Shown one piece after another: positions 9,301 through 18,021 of a DNA stretch of 64,000 bases; positions within the stretch are counted from its first letter, which is position 1; every line of letters starts with the position of its first letter. The position numbers and the translations under genes are program-made. The DNA comes from Lachnospiraceae bacterium. GTDB taxonomy: Bacteria > Bacillota > Clostridia > Lachnospirales > Lachnospiraceae. The stretch spans positions 1 to 64,000 of the forward strand of contig SVFM01000003.1 of NCBI GenBank assembly GCA_015056865.1, written 5' to 3'. The notes beneath the pieces are model-generated. The model saw only the letters and a list, made by a program, of their open reading frames with translations. It ran no database searches and was not told the DNA's origin.

Positions 9301-9348
9301 ATATTATTAGTCACATGGTGTATGGGAAGGATTACAAGGAGGTTAGGT

Positions 9349-12330
9349 ATGCTCAGAAAAACGAAAAAGAAATTCTGGATCGCACTGGTCATCTTTAGTC
9401 TTATGGGACAGGTTGCGTGGGTGGTGGAGAACATGTATTTTAACGTGTTTCTTTACAAAATTTTTCATGCATCTGCAGCCCAGATCTCGCTGATGGTGGG
9501 AGCCAGCGCTGTGACAGCTACGGTTACCACTCTTGTGATAGGGGCCTTGTCCGATAAAGTGGGTAAACGAAAAGTATTTATCTGTGGTGGGTATATTTTG
9601 TGGGGGATTTCTATTTTATCCTTTTGCCTGCTCAGAATGGATTATCTGACTACCCTGACCGGAAGCGTGGTGGCAGCGGCTACCTTGGGAGTGAATTTGG
9701 TCATCCTTCTTGATTGTATTATGACATTTTTTGGCTCCTCTGCCAATGATGCCTGCTTTAATGCCTGGCTGACTGAAAGCGGAGATGATACCAACAGAGG
9801 GGCAATAGAGGGTATCAATGCCATGATGCCCTTGATGGCGATTCTGGTGGTTTTTGGGGGATTTATGGCCTTTGATCTGGATCAGGAGTCCAGCTGGTAC
9901 CTGATCTTTTTGATCATTGGTATCAGCGTTCTTTTGATTGGCATATCCGGCTTCTTTCTGGTGGAGGAGAGAGCTGTAAAGCGGGAAGAAAACCGCAGTT
10001 ATTTTGCAAATTTATTGTACAGTTTCCGCCCCTCGGTTATCCGGGAGAATGTGCTGCTGTATCTGAGTGTAGGGGCGTTTGCCATATTTGGCATTTCTAT
10101 CAACACTTTTATGCCTTACCTGATTCTTTATTATGAAGAAAGTCTGGCCATGGAAAACTATGTTCTGATCATGGCTCCGGCCATCATTCTTGCCTCGGTG
10201 GTTACTGTGATTTTTGGCAAGCTGTATGACCGACTGGGATTTAGAAGGTGCATCTACCCCGCTATAGGACTTTTGATGGCAGGCTACGTGATATTGTATT
10301 TTGGAAGAAATACGGGCTGGGTCTTTGTAGGATCTCTTTGCATGATGTCCGGCTATCTGGCGGGAATGGCGGTGTTTGGTGCCAGGATCAAGGGGCTGAT
10401 TCCGGAAAAAAAGGCAGGCCTGTTCCAGGGACTTCGTATCTTTGGACAGGTGTTTATTCCGGGTATCGTGGGTCCGGCCATCGGAGCCTTTGTGCTGCAG
10501 GGGGCGGAGAGCATTGTAAACAGTGACGGAACAGAGTCTTTTTTGCCAAATGTAAATATTTTCGGGGCAGCCTTTGTAGTTGCAGCAGTGCTATTGTTGG
10601 TGTTAAACGGGATATTTAGAATGATCCGCAAAGGACATTATGAACTACCCACAGATTTGGGAAAGGATAACGGGCAGCAGCCTTATGTGGAATATCCCAG
10701 ACCTCAGCTGCGAAGAGAGTCCTTTTATAGTTTAAACGGAACTTGGGAGGAGGGCGTGAAGGTGCCCTATCCACCCCAATCTGTGCTGTCTGAGTATGCA
10801 GTAAAGACAGGCAGCTATCTCAGAGAGCGCAGGATGACCTATACCCGAAAGTTTACGCTGCCGGAAGGATTTCTGAAAGAAAGATTGCTGTTGCACTTTG
10901 GGGCAGTGGATCAGGTGGCGGAAGTTTATCTGAACGGAAATTTTGTGGGGAGCCATGAGGATGGGTATCTGGCGTTTACTCTGGATATCACACCTTGGTA
11001 TCAACCGGGAGAGAATGTATTGCAGGTCAAGATAAAGGATCCACAGTCCCGGAAATATCCGTATGGTAAGCAATGCCGCAAGCGGGGGGAGATGTGGTAT
11101 ACCCCTATCAGCGGTATCTGGCAGAGCGTATGGCTGGAAAGTGTTCCGGAAATATACGTGAAGGACATTCGGATCACGCCGGATCTGACCGGCATTTTAT
11201 TGGAAGTGAATACGGATGCCGATCAATGGGAAGTGACTGTCCAGACCGGGAGCGGTGAGATTACAAAAACTTGTGGGGAGAGAAGGCTTCGGATCGATCT
11301 GGCCCAGGTCGGAGAGAACCCCAGGCTTTGGACACCGGATACGCCCTATTTGTATGATATGACCATCCGGGCAGGAGAGGATCAGGTGGAGTCTTACTTT
11401 GCCCTGCGTACCATTACAATAGAAGAGCAAGGTGGAAGACAGCGCATTTGTTTGAATGGAGAGCCGGTTTTCCTGCACGGTGTGTTGGATCAGGGGTATT
11501 ATAGCGATGGCATTTATCTGCCTGCCTCTGAAAAGGGCTATGAGTTCGATATCAGAGCTATGAAGGAGCTGGGACTGAATACCTTAAGAAAACATATCAA
11601 AGTGGAGCCGGAGTGCTTTTACTATTATTGTGACAAGCTGGGCATGCTGGTCATGCAGGATATGGTCAACAGCGGCAGATATTCCTTTACCCGGGATACT
11701 GCCCTGCCTACCATCGGCCTGGCGGACAAGGTGCCTGCATGGCGTCCGGTATCCCGTAAGCGCAGACAATTGTTTGAGCAACATATGGAAGGTGTGATAC
11801 GGCAGCTGTATAACCACCCTTGTGTTGTGTATTACACTGTGTTTAATGAAGGATGGGGGCAGTTTGACAGTGATACCATGTACGAAAAGGTAAAGCAACT
11901 GGATTCCACCAGGATCGTGGATACCGCATCCGGATGGTTTCGGACAGAAAAAAGTGATGTGGAAAGCAGTCACGTGTATTTCAGGAGCGAGGTATTGCCA
12001 GAGACTGAAAAGCCCCACATTTTATCGGAGTTTGGCGGTTATTCCCGGGTGATTTCCGGACATGTGTTTAGTCGGTATCAGCAACATGGTTATGGATTCT
12101 GTCAGGATGAAGAAGAACTTACCGGGGCTATTTGTGATGTCTACGAGACCATGGTCCTGCCCAGTATGGCAAACGGCCTGTGTGGAAGCGTCTATACCCA
12201 GTTGTCTGATATAGAAGACGAAGTAAATGGCCTGTATACTTATGACAGGAAAATTTGCAAAGTAGATAAGGAAAAAATGCAGGAACTGAGCAGAAGGCTG
12301 TATCGGAAATACAGTCAAAATACGAAATAA
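9349..12330 (+). CDS. MFS transporter fused to a GH2 glycoside hydrolase
   Basis: A single 993-residue reading frame. Residues 1 to about 435 are a multi-spanning MFS carrier starting MLRKTKKKFWIAL, with the loop motif GALSDKVGKRK. From about residue 446 (EYPRPQLRRESFYSLNGTW) the sequence is a GH2 beta-galactosidase/glucuronidase-type enzyme: sugar-binding domain, Ig-like domain, then TIM barrel. The acid/base Glu834 is in FNEGWGQF and the nucleophile Glu894 is in LSEFGGY, so the enzyme looks active. AAGGAGG precedes ATG 9349. With twelve helices both MFS ends would be cytoplasmic, so the imported sugar would be cut inside the cell. The substrate is unknown. There is no stop or strong ribosome site at the junction. 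Confidence 0.88.
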   Translation: MLRKTKKKFWIALVIFSLMGQVAWVVENMYFNVFLYKIFHASAAQISLMVGASAVTATVTTLVIGALSDKVGKRKVFICGGYILWGISILSFCLLRMDYLTTLTGSVVAAATLGVNLVILLDCIMTFFGSSANDACFNAWLTESGDDTNRGAIEGINAMMPLMAILVVFGGFMAFDLDQESSWYLIFLIIGISVLLIGISGFFLVEERAVKREENRSYFANLLYSFRPSVIRENVLLYLSVGAFAIFGISINTFMPYLILYYEESLAMENYVLIMAPAIILASVVTVIFGKLYDRLGFRRCIYPAIGLLMAGYVILYFGRNTGWVFVGSLCMMSGYLAGMAVFGARIKGLIPEKKAGLFQGLRIFGQVFIPGIVGPAIGAFVLQGAESIVNSDGTESFLPNVNIFGAAFVVAAVLLLVLNGIFRMIRKGHYELPTDLGKDNGQQPYVEYPRPQLRRESFYSLNGTWEEGVKVPYPPQSVLSEYAVKTGSYLRERRMTYTRKFTLPEGFLKERLLLHFGAVDQVAEVYLNGNFVGSHEDGYLAFTLDITPWYQPGENVLQVKIKDPQSRKYPYGKQCRKRGEMWYTPISGIWQSVWLESVPEIYVKDIRITPDLTGILLEVNTDADQWEVTVQTGSGEITKTCGERRLRIDLAQVGENPRLWTPDTPYLYDMTIRAGEDQVESYFALRTITIEEQGGRQRICLNGEPVFLHGVLDQGYYSDGIYLPASEKGYEFDIRAMKELGLNTLRKHIKVEPECFYYYCDKLGMLVMQDMVNSGRYSFTRDTALPTIGLADKVPAWRPVSRKRRQLFEQHMEGVIRQLYNHPCVVYYTVFNEGWGQFDSDTMYEKVKQLDSTRIVDTASGWFRTEKSDVESSHVYFRSEVLPETEKPHILSEFGGYSRVISGHVFSRYQQHGYGFCQDEEELTGAICDVYETMVLPSMANGLCGSVYTQLSDIEDEVNGLYTYDRKICKVDKEKMQELSRRLYRKYSQNTK

Positions 12331-12344
12331 ACAGATAAGATCAG

Positions 12345-12371
12345 CCCGCTGCCTCTCCGGTAGCGGGTTTT
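12345..12371 (+). terminator. Rho-independent terminator after the MFS-GH2 gene
   Basis: A 9-bp stem (CCCGCTGCC with GGTAGCGGG, one G-T pair) with a 5-base loop is followed by TTTT, 14 bases after the stop codon. Confidence 0.8.
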
Positions 12372-12438
12372 GTAGTATACAATTCATGAAATCTCCATAC
12401 ACTATCCAGTATAAATTTCTTGCAGAATGGAGAGTGCA

Positions 12439-13764
12439 ATGAACTCTATATGGACAGAGACAACATCCGCCCCGCAGTTTGATTCCTTGCAGCAGGATGT
12501 AAAGACAGATGTACTGGTTATAGGAGGCGGTATCACAGGGATATTGTGTGCCTATATGTTACAAAGGGCAGGCGTGGATTATATACTTGTGGAAGCGGCC
12601 AGGATTTGTGACGGGATCACGAAAAACACCACTGCCAAGATCACACTTCAACATGGTATCATATATGATAAATTAATCCGAACCTTTGGGGCTGACCTTG
12701 CCGGCCTTTATGCAAAAGCAAACATGGAAGCCTTGGAACAGTACAGGGAAATCTGCAAAACCATTGACTGTGATTTTGAAAAAAGGGATTCCTTTGTATA
12801 TACCCTTGATCAACCCACAAAAATTGAAAAAGAGGTTGCAGCTCTGAAGAAACTGGGGGTTTTTGCAGAGTATGTAAGTAAGCTCGACCTGCCTTTTCCC
12901 ATTGCAGGAGCTGTGCGTGTTGGGGATCAGGCCCAGTTTCATCCTTTGAAATTTTTGTATGAGATTGCAAAGGAGTTACGGATTTTTGAAAATACCAAGG
13001 TGCTGGAACTAAAACCGGGACAAGCCATTACCAGCCATGGGAAAATTACTGCCGGGAAAATGATCGTGGCAACCCATTTTCCCATTATCAATAAACATGG
13101 CAGCTATTTCCTTAAATTGTATCAGCACCGGTCCTACGTGTTGGCTATAGAAAATGCGGACAGGATCCAAGGAATGTATGTAGATGAGGCAAAAAAGGGA
13201 ATGTCCTTTCGGGAGTATGGGAAATTCCTTTTGATTGGCGGCGGCAGTCACCGTACCGGAAAAAAGGGCGGTAATTGGCAGGAACTGCGAGAATTTGTAA
13301 AAAAGTATTATCCCGGGGCAAAAGAGCGATATTATTGGGCCACTCAGGATTGCATGTCCCTGGATCATGTGCCTTATATCGGGCATTATTGTAGTCATAT
13401 GCAGGATTTGTATACCGCTTCCGGATTTAACAAGTGGGGGATGAGTTCCGCCATGGTAGCAGCCATGGTTCTGACAGACATGGTGCAGGGAAAAGAAAAT
13501 GTTTACGCGCCTGTATTTTCACCGTCCAGAAATATTTTGAGGCCCCAACTTGCCATCAATGCGGTGGAGTCTTTGGGCGGTCTATTAACGCCTACAGTAC
13601 CCAGATGTCCTCATATGGGCTGTGCATTGAAATATAATCGGGCGGAACATTCCTGGGACTGTTCCTGTCACGGCTCCCGCTTTACAGAAAAAGGGGAATT
13701 GATTGATAATCCTGCTACGGATGATAAAAAAACACCGCCACCTAAGATGGATAATTTCTTATAA
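12439..13764 (+). CDS. FAD-dependent oxidoreductase with C-terminal Rieske domain
   Basis: A 441-residue two-part protein. The N-terminal DAO-type FAD domain has the dinucleotide motif GGGITG (29-34). The C-terminal Rieske [2Fe-2S] domain has ligands Cys390 and His392 (CPHMGC), then Cys408 and His411 (CSCHG). B. subtilis YhfW has the same layout, and no substrate is established. No membrane segment is visible. GGAGAG at 12429-12434 fits ATG 12439; an in-frame ATG at 12427 would add four residues. It is convergent with the acyl-CoA ligase gene. Confidence 0.85.
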   Translation: MNSIWTETTSAPQFDSLQQDVKTDVLVIGGGITGILCAYMLQRAGVDYILVEAARICDGITKNTTAKITLQHGIIYDKLIRTFGADLAGLYAKANMEALEQYREICKTIDCDFEKRDSFVYTLDQPTKIEKEVAALKKLGVFAEYVSKLDLPFPIAGAVRVGDQAQFHPLKFLYEIAKELRIFENTKVLELKPGQAITSHGKITAGKMIVATHFPIINKHGSYFLKLYQHRSYVLAIENADRIQGMYVDEAKKGMSFREYGKFLLIGGGSHRTGKKGGNWQELREFVKKYYPGAKERYYWATQDCMSLDHVPYIGHYCSHMQDLYTASGFNKWGMSSAMVAAMVLTDMVQGKENVYAPVFSPSRNILRPQLAINAVESLGGLLTPTVPRCPHMGCALKYNRAEHSWDCSCHGSRFTEKGELIDNPATDDKKTPPPKMDNFL

Positions 13765-13812
13765 TAAACAAGGAGAGAAAGCCTTTTATAGGACTTCCTC
13801 TCCAGGTGTTCG

Positions 13813-15546
13813 TTATTTATTTGCCCCATTCTGGGCAGCAATCTTACTTAATTCCTCTTCTTCCAGTATGCGGTAAGCAACTTTGCCTACCAGTGTCTTA
13901 GGCATTTCGGCTCGGAATTCAATATCATAAGGCATAGCGTATTTGGCAATATGCTTGCGGCAGTGATCCATGATAGCCTGTTTGGTTGTATCATCAGCCG
14001 GGGTTCCGGGAACCAGTTTGACAAAAGCTTTTACTTTCTGCATTTTGTAGGAATCGGGGACACCAATCACGCAGCTCATCTGTACAAACTTATGTGCATC
14101 CAGAATATTCTCCAACTGAGCGGGATATACATTGTAACCGGAGGAAATGATCATCCGTTTGGCTCTGCCTTTGAAATATACAAATCCCTGTTCGTCCATG
14201 GTACCAAGGTCACCGGTGTAGACCCATGTCAGTCCATCCTCGTGGGTGCGAAGGGTCTGTGCAGTCTCATCGGGGTGTTTCATATATTCTTTCATAACGG
14301 TAGGGCCTGACAGCAAGATCTCACCTTCCTGACCGTAGGGCAGTTCCTTGTCAGTTCCGGGCTCCACAATCTTGATATAGGTATCGGGGAAGGGCAGACC
14401 GATACTGCCTTCCTTGTACATATGAGAAGGGGTCAGGCAGCAGGCAGTTACGGTTTCGGTAGTACCATAACCTTCACGCACTTGAATAGAAGCCTTGTGG
14501 TCGTAAAGGAATTTATCAAATTTTTTCTTTAGTTCAATAGAAAGAGAGTCACCACCGGAAAATACGCCCTTTAAGCAGCTCAGATCCGCGTCGTCCATAG
14601 AAGGAAGTCTCAGCAATGCTTCATATAAGGTGGGTACGCCGGCAATAAAGTTGCAACGATACTTGACAATCTGCTTGGCATAACTCTGGGGAGTAAATCT
14701 GGGAACCAGAATACAGCGGCCACCCTGGGAGAGCATGGTATGGACACATACACCCAGTCCGAATCCGTGGAACAAAGGCATTGCAGCCAGCATCTTGTCA
14801 CCTGGACGGAACATCTGGTTGGCAGCAATGACCTGCTGGCCCAGTGCGTTAAAGTTCTTGTTGGTAAGTACGATACCCTTGGTGGTACCTGTGGTACCGC
14901 CGGAATATAAGATGACTGCGGGATCATTGCCCTTGCGGGGCACTTTGTAATTGTAGAAACAACATTTGCTCAGGCGCAGAAAATCCGGCCACAAGATCAC
15001 AGGAGCATCTTCAGGGATTTTTTTGATCTTACGGCCCTCGGTCAACATATAGCCGGCCTTAAGAGGGGCGGAAAGCTCATCCCTGATCCGGGCGATCACA
15101 AGATTTACCACTTTGGTATTTTTACGGATCCGTTCAAATTTTGAATAAAACTGATCCAGAGTGATAGCCACAACACTTTCCGATTCATTGAGATAGAATT
15201 CAATTTCTTTCTCAGCGGATAAGGGGTGAATCATATTGGCAATACCACCGATCAGGTTTGTTGCATAGAAGAAAAAGATAGCCTGAGGGCAGTTAGGCAT
15301 TGCGATAGTAACCTTATCACCTTCGCGGACACCGAGAGTCCTCAGGGATTTGGCACAGATTTCAATTTTTTGTATCATCTGACGGTAAGTTGTAGACTTA
15401 CCCATAAAATCAAAAGCAATAGCATTAGGATATTGCTTGGCAATTTTCTCCAAAGCTTCAAACATGGAGCCGTCAAAATAGTCAATGTGCATGGGTACAT
15501 CACCCATATAGTCTTTCCAGGGAGTTTTTGCAGTAACTTCGCTCAT
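13813..15546 (-). CDS. Acyl-CoA synthetase / AMP-dependent fatty acid ligase
   Basis: A 577-residue ANL-superfamily ligase that would activate a carboxylic acid with ATP and load it on CoA. Visible motifs are the P-loop YSGGTTGTTKG, the REGYGTTET motif, the YTGDLG core and the C-terminal GKVAYR containing the adenylation lysine. The length matches medium/long-chain acyl-CoA ligases. The chain-length preference cannot be read. It starts one base after the stop codon of the upstream CAT/E2-like gene on the same strand, so the two are tightly coupled and probably act on the same acyl chemistry. Confidence 0.88.
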   Translation of the reverse strand: MSEVTAKTPWKDYMGDVPMHIDYFDGSMFEALEKIAKQYPNAIAFDFMGKSTTYRQMIQKIEICAKSLRTLGVREGDKVTIAMPNCPQAIFFFYATNLIGGIANMIHPLSAEKEIEFYLNESESVVAITLDQFYSKFERIRKNTKVVNLVIARIRDELSAPLKAGYMLTEGRKIKKIPEDAPVILWPDFLRLSKCCFYNYKVPRKGNDPAVILYSGGTTGTTKGIVLTNKNFNALGQQVIAANQMFRPGDKMLAAMPLFHGFGLGVCVHTMLSQGGRCILVPRFTPQSYAKQIVKYRCNFIAGVPTLYEALLRLPSMDDADLSCLKGVFSGGDSLSIELKKKFDKFLYDHKASIQVREGYGTTETVTACCLTPSHMYKEGSIGLPFPDTYIKIVEPGTDKELPYGQEGEILLSGPTVMKEYMKHPDETAQTLRTHEDGLTWVYTGDLGTMDEQGFVYFKGRAKRMIISSGYNVYPAQLENILDAHKFVQMSCVIGVPDSYKMQKVKAFVKLVPGTPADDTTKQAIMDHCRKHIAKYAMPYDIEFRAEMPKTLVGKVAYRILEEEELSKIAAQNGANK

Positions 15547-15547
15547 A

Positions 15548-16411
15548 TCAATAATCCACCTTTTCGCTTAATGGTTTTTCTAACAGTTCCGGATTTTCCA
15601 AAAGTTTGCGAAGCAGACGGACGGTTTTGGAATAGTAGTAGCCATCGGCAATCCGCTCATCTATGGTCAGTCCAAGATCTACGCTGTCGCGCATTTCCAT
15701 GTTTCCGTTCTCATCATAAAAAGGACGTTTTTTGATCTCGCCAATGATGCAAAATACGGAGGTGGTTCCCCAGTTGGTCAGGTGATGGTAGCCTGCGTGA
15801 AGGCCGATGGAGCCCAGATTTGAAAGTACTACCGAAGAGTAGAAGGGATCCGTGGCGATCACAGATTTGGGCATCCAGCCATGTCGGTCCAGAAAGCGTG
15901 CACCCCGGCCAACTATCTTTAGCAGAAAGCGGGGCACTTTCTTGAGCACATCCATACTGGCAGTGGAGGGGTCTTTTTCTTCACTGCGGCAAAAGGATAC
16001 TTGACGAAATATTTCATTGTGTATGGTATCAATGGTATCACTGTCCTTGGCATGAATGGCTGCCAAGGCTTCTCCGCCGTGATCCGAAAAGACTTTCTTT
16101 ACGGTGAAGGCGGCTGTAACCTCGTTTCGCTGGTACATATTTTTGTTGGCAATAAAGCGATTCATAAGAGGCCTAAGAGTAATAGTTTTAAGCATGGCGG
16201 TAACCATGATCTGGAAAAGATTGTAAGAATATTCAGGGTTGTCAGCATTTTTTTGAGCCAGATACTTGTTGATGTTAGTTAGATCGATGCGTTCGCTGAG
16301 AAATGCTTCGTTATCGCAACGGTTGGGGAAAATCAGCGGCATAATCACGTGCATGGAATCCAGTTTCCGCAGCAGTGTGCCGTCCTTTCTGTCGCCAATT
16401 TTTTTACTCAT
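15548..16411 (-). CDS. CAT/E2-fold acyltransferase-like protein lacking the catalytic His
   Basis: A 287-residue protein resembling the catalytic domain of 2-oxo acid dehydrogenase E2 subunits and chloramphenicol acetyltransferase. The active-site loop, normally DHRxxDG, reads DERIADG: Asp251 is kept but the catalytic base His is replaced by Glu252. There is no lipoyl domain and no E1 or E3 gene nearby, so this is not part of a dehydrogenase complex. It may be a divergent acyltransferase working with the downstream acyl-CoA ligase, or a non-catalytic partner. It is the first gene of the operon; AAAGGA precedes the start. Confidence 0.72.
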   Translation of the reverse strand: MSKKIGDRKDGTLLRKLDSMHVIMPLIFPNRCDNEAFLSERIDLTNINKYLAQKNADNPEYSYNLFQIMVTAMLKTITLRPLMNRFIANKNMYQRNEVTAAFTVKKVFSDHGGEALAAIHAKDSDTIDTIHNEIFRQVSFCRSEEKDPSTASMDVLKKVPRFLLKIVGRGARFLDRHGWMPKSVIATDPFYSSVVLSNLGSIGLHAGYHHLTNWGTTSVFCIIGEIKKRPFYDENGNMEMRDSVDLGLTIDERIADGYYYSKTVRLLRKLLENPELLEKPLSEKVDY

Positions 16412-16556
16412 GTCTATATATCCTTTTCTATCTGTAGTATCTTAGAAAGCATGGTTGCTTTCTTCGACCTGTATTTCACAGCAATCTAAATTAAACATTT
16501 TACTGTTCCGATTTCTGTGCTATAATCATGATATACTATTGGAGGGAAGATGTCAA

Positions 16557-17333
16557 ATGAACGATAAAAAAGTTTCATTAATGTATAGAATTATTAAGTG
16601 GCTGGTAAAGTTGTTTTATCCCAAGACAGAGGTGGTGGGAGCGGAGAATCTTCCGGGTGAGCCCGCTATGATCGTGGGAAATCATGCACAGATGAACGGT
16701 CCCATTGTCTGTGAACTGTATTTTCCTGTGGAGCGATATACCTGGTGCGCAGGTCAGATGATGCATCTGAAGGAGGTGCCGGCCTATGCCTTTGAGGATT
16801 TTTGGTCTCAGAAACCAAAGTACATCCGCTGGTTTTATAAAATTTTGTCTTATCTGATTGCACCTTTGGCTGTTTGTGTATTTAACAATGCTAATACCAT
16901 CGGAGTTTACCGGGACGCCCGCATTATGTCCACCTTCAAGGAAACCATAAGCAAGCTGCAGGAAGGGGCCAGTATCGTTGTCTTTCCGGAACAGGATGAG
17001 GCCTATAATCATATCATTTGTAACTTCCAGGAGAGATTCATTGACATTGCAAAGCTCTATTACAAGAGAACCGGAAAGGAACTTTCTTTTGTGCCTATGT
17101 ACATAGCCCCCGGTCTGAAGAAAATGTATTTGGGTAAGCCGATCCGTTATCAGGCAGCCAATCCTATAGGGCAGGAGACCAGACGTATCTGTGATTATCT
17201 GATGAAAGAAATTACCGAGATCGCATGCTCTTTGCCGAAACACACCGTAGTTCCTTACAAAAACATTCCGAAAAAAGAGTATCCTACCAACATACCTAAG
17301 GAGGCAACAGCAAATGAGAAAACCGGTTGTTGA
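16557..17333 (+). CDS. PlsC-like lysophospholipid acyltransferase homologue
   Basis: A 258-residue protein with an N-terminal amphipathic/hydrophobic segment and a PlsC/LPLAT-like core. Motif I reads NHAQMNG: His43 is present, but the Asp expected five residues later is Gly48. Motif III reads FPEQDE (143-148) in place of FPEGTR. It may transfer acyl groups to a different acceptor or have lost activity. GGAGGG at 16541 sets the start, behind an extended -10 box TGCTATAAT ending at 16526. The last 20 bases overlap the PAP2-like gene, so the two are translated together. Confidence 0.72.
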   Translation: MNDKKVSLMYRIIKWLVKLFYPKTEVVGAENLPGEPAMIVGNHAQMNGPIVCELYFPVERYTWCAGQMMHLKEVPAYAFEDFWSQKPKYIRWFYKILSYLIAPLAVCVFNNANTIGVYRDARIMSTFKETISKLQEGASIVVFPEQDEAYNHIICNFQERFIDIAKLYYKRTGKELSFVPMYIAPGLKKMYLGKPIRYQAANPIGQETRRICDYLMKEITEIACSLPKHTVVPYKNIPKKEYPTNIPKEATANEKTGC

Positions 17334-18021
17334 TTACAGTACCTTTCGCCTATCAAAAATAAATGATCCCAGATTTTCCCATCTGAAACTGTTGCTGGGA
17401 TGGCCCGTATATTTTTTGCTGTATTTCCTTACGGAAAATTTGATTCCGGTAGAAAAGTGTTATTCGGTTCACTGTTGGTTGGATGATGTGATCCCTTTCT
17501 GTGAGGTTTTTGTCATACCTTATGTATTCTGGTATGTATTGATAGTGATTTCTCTTTTATACTTTATGTTGTATAACGTGGATGGTTTCAAGAAATTGCA
17601 GACCTATATCATCATTACTCAAGTAGTTGCTATGGTCATTTACATCCTTTTGCCCAGCAGGCAGGATTTAAGGCCTGACACCTTGCCCCGAGACAATATC
17701 CTGGCGCAGCTGGTAGGGCTGTTGTACACCGCAGACACCAATACCGGGGTATGCCCCTCCCTGCATGTGGCCTATTCCATCGGGATCGCTTCTGTATGGC
17801 TGAAAGAAAAGACAGCCTCCCGGGGATGGAAGGCTTTTGTGGTAGTTTCTGTGATTTTAATCTGTTTATCGACCATGTTTATCAAGCAACACTCAGCGGT
17901 GGATGCATTCGCAGCACTGCCGGTGTGTTTGTTGGCAGAAATCCTGCTTTACGGAAACTATTACCAAAACCGGTTGTTTAGTAGCCGACGGCCAGGCCAA
18001 ACAACAAAAGCAGGGCAGTGA
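17314..18021 (+). CDS. PAP2-superfamily phosphatase (inositol-phosphorylceramide-synthase-like)
   Basis: A 235-residue membrane protein with about five to six helices. It has the PAP2 motifs PSLH (148-151, containing the active His151) and KQHSAVD (His193, Asp197). The PSLHVAYS form resembles the PAP2_3/AUR1-like branch, whose members cleave lipid phosphates or swap lipid head groups. It overlaps the PlsC-like gene and probably forms a small lipid-remodelling operon with it. Its last 44 bases overlap the convergent YfcC gene. Confidence 0.8.
   Translation: MRKPVVDYSTFRLSKINDPRFSHLKLLLGWPVYFLLYFLTENLIPVEKCYSVHCWLDDVIPFCEVFVIPYVFWYVLIVISLLYFMLYNVDGFKKLQTYIIITQVVAMVIYILLPSRQDLRPDTLPRDNILAQLVGLLYTADTNTGVCPSLHVAYSIGIASVWLKEKTASRGWKAFVVVSVILICLSTMFIKQHSAVDAFAALPVCLLAEILLYGNYYQNRLFSSRRPGQTTKAGQ

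Noticed and set aside
8776-9348. N-terminal extension of the MFS-GH2 protein
   Set aside because: The frame stays open by chance opposite the amidotransferase gene. The promoter at 9271-9300 and AAGGAGG at 9336-9342 lie after it.
12345-12371. Riboswitch for the FAD-Rieske gene
   Set aside because: The structure is a simple stem with a T-run directly after the upstream stop codon, so a terminator explains it.
15548-16411. Dihydrolipoyl acyltransferase (E2) of a 2-oxo acid dehydrogenase
   Set aside because: No lipoyl domain, no E1 or E3 genes, and the catalytic His is missing.
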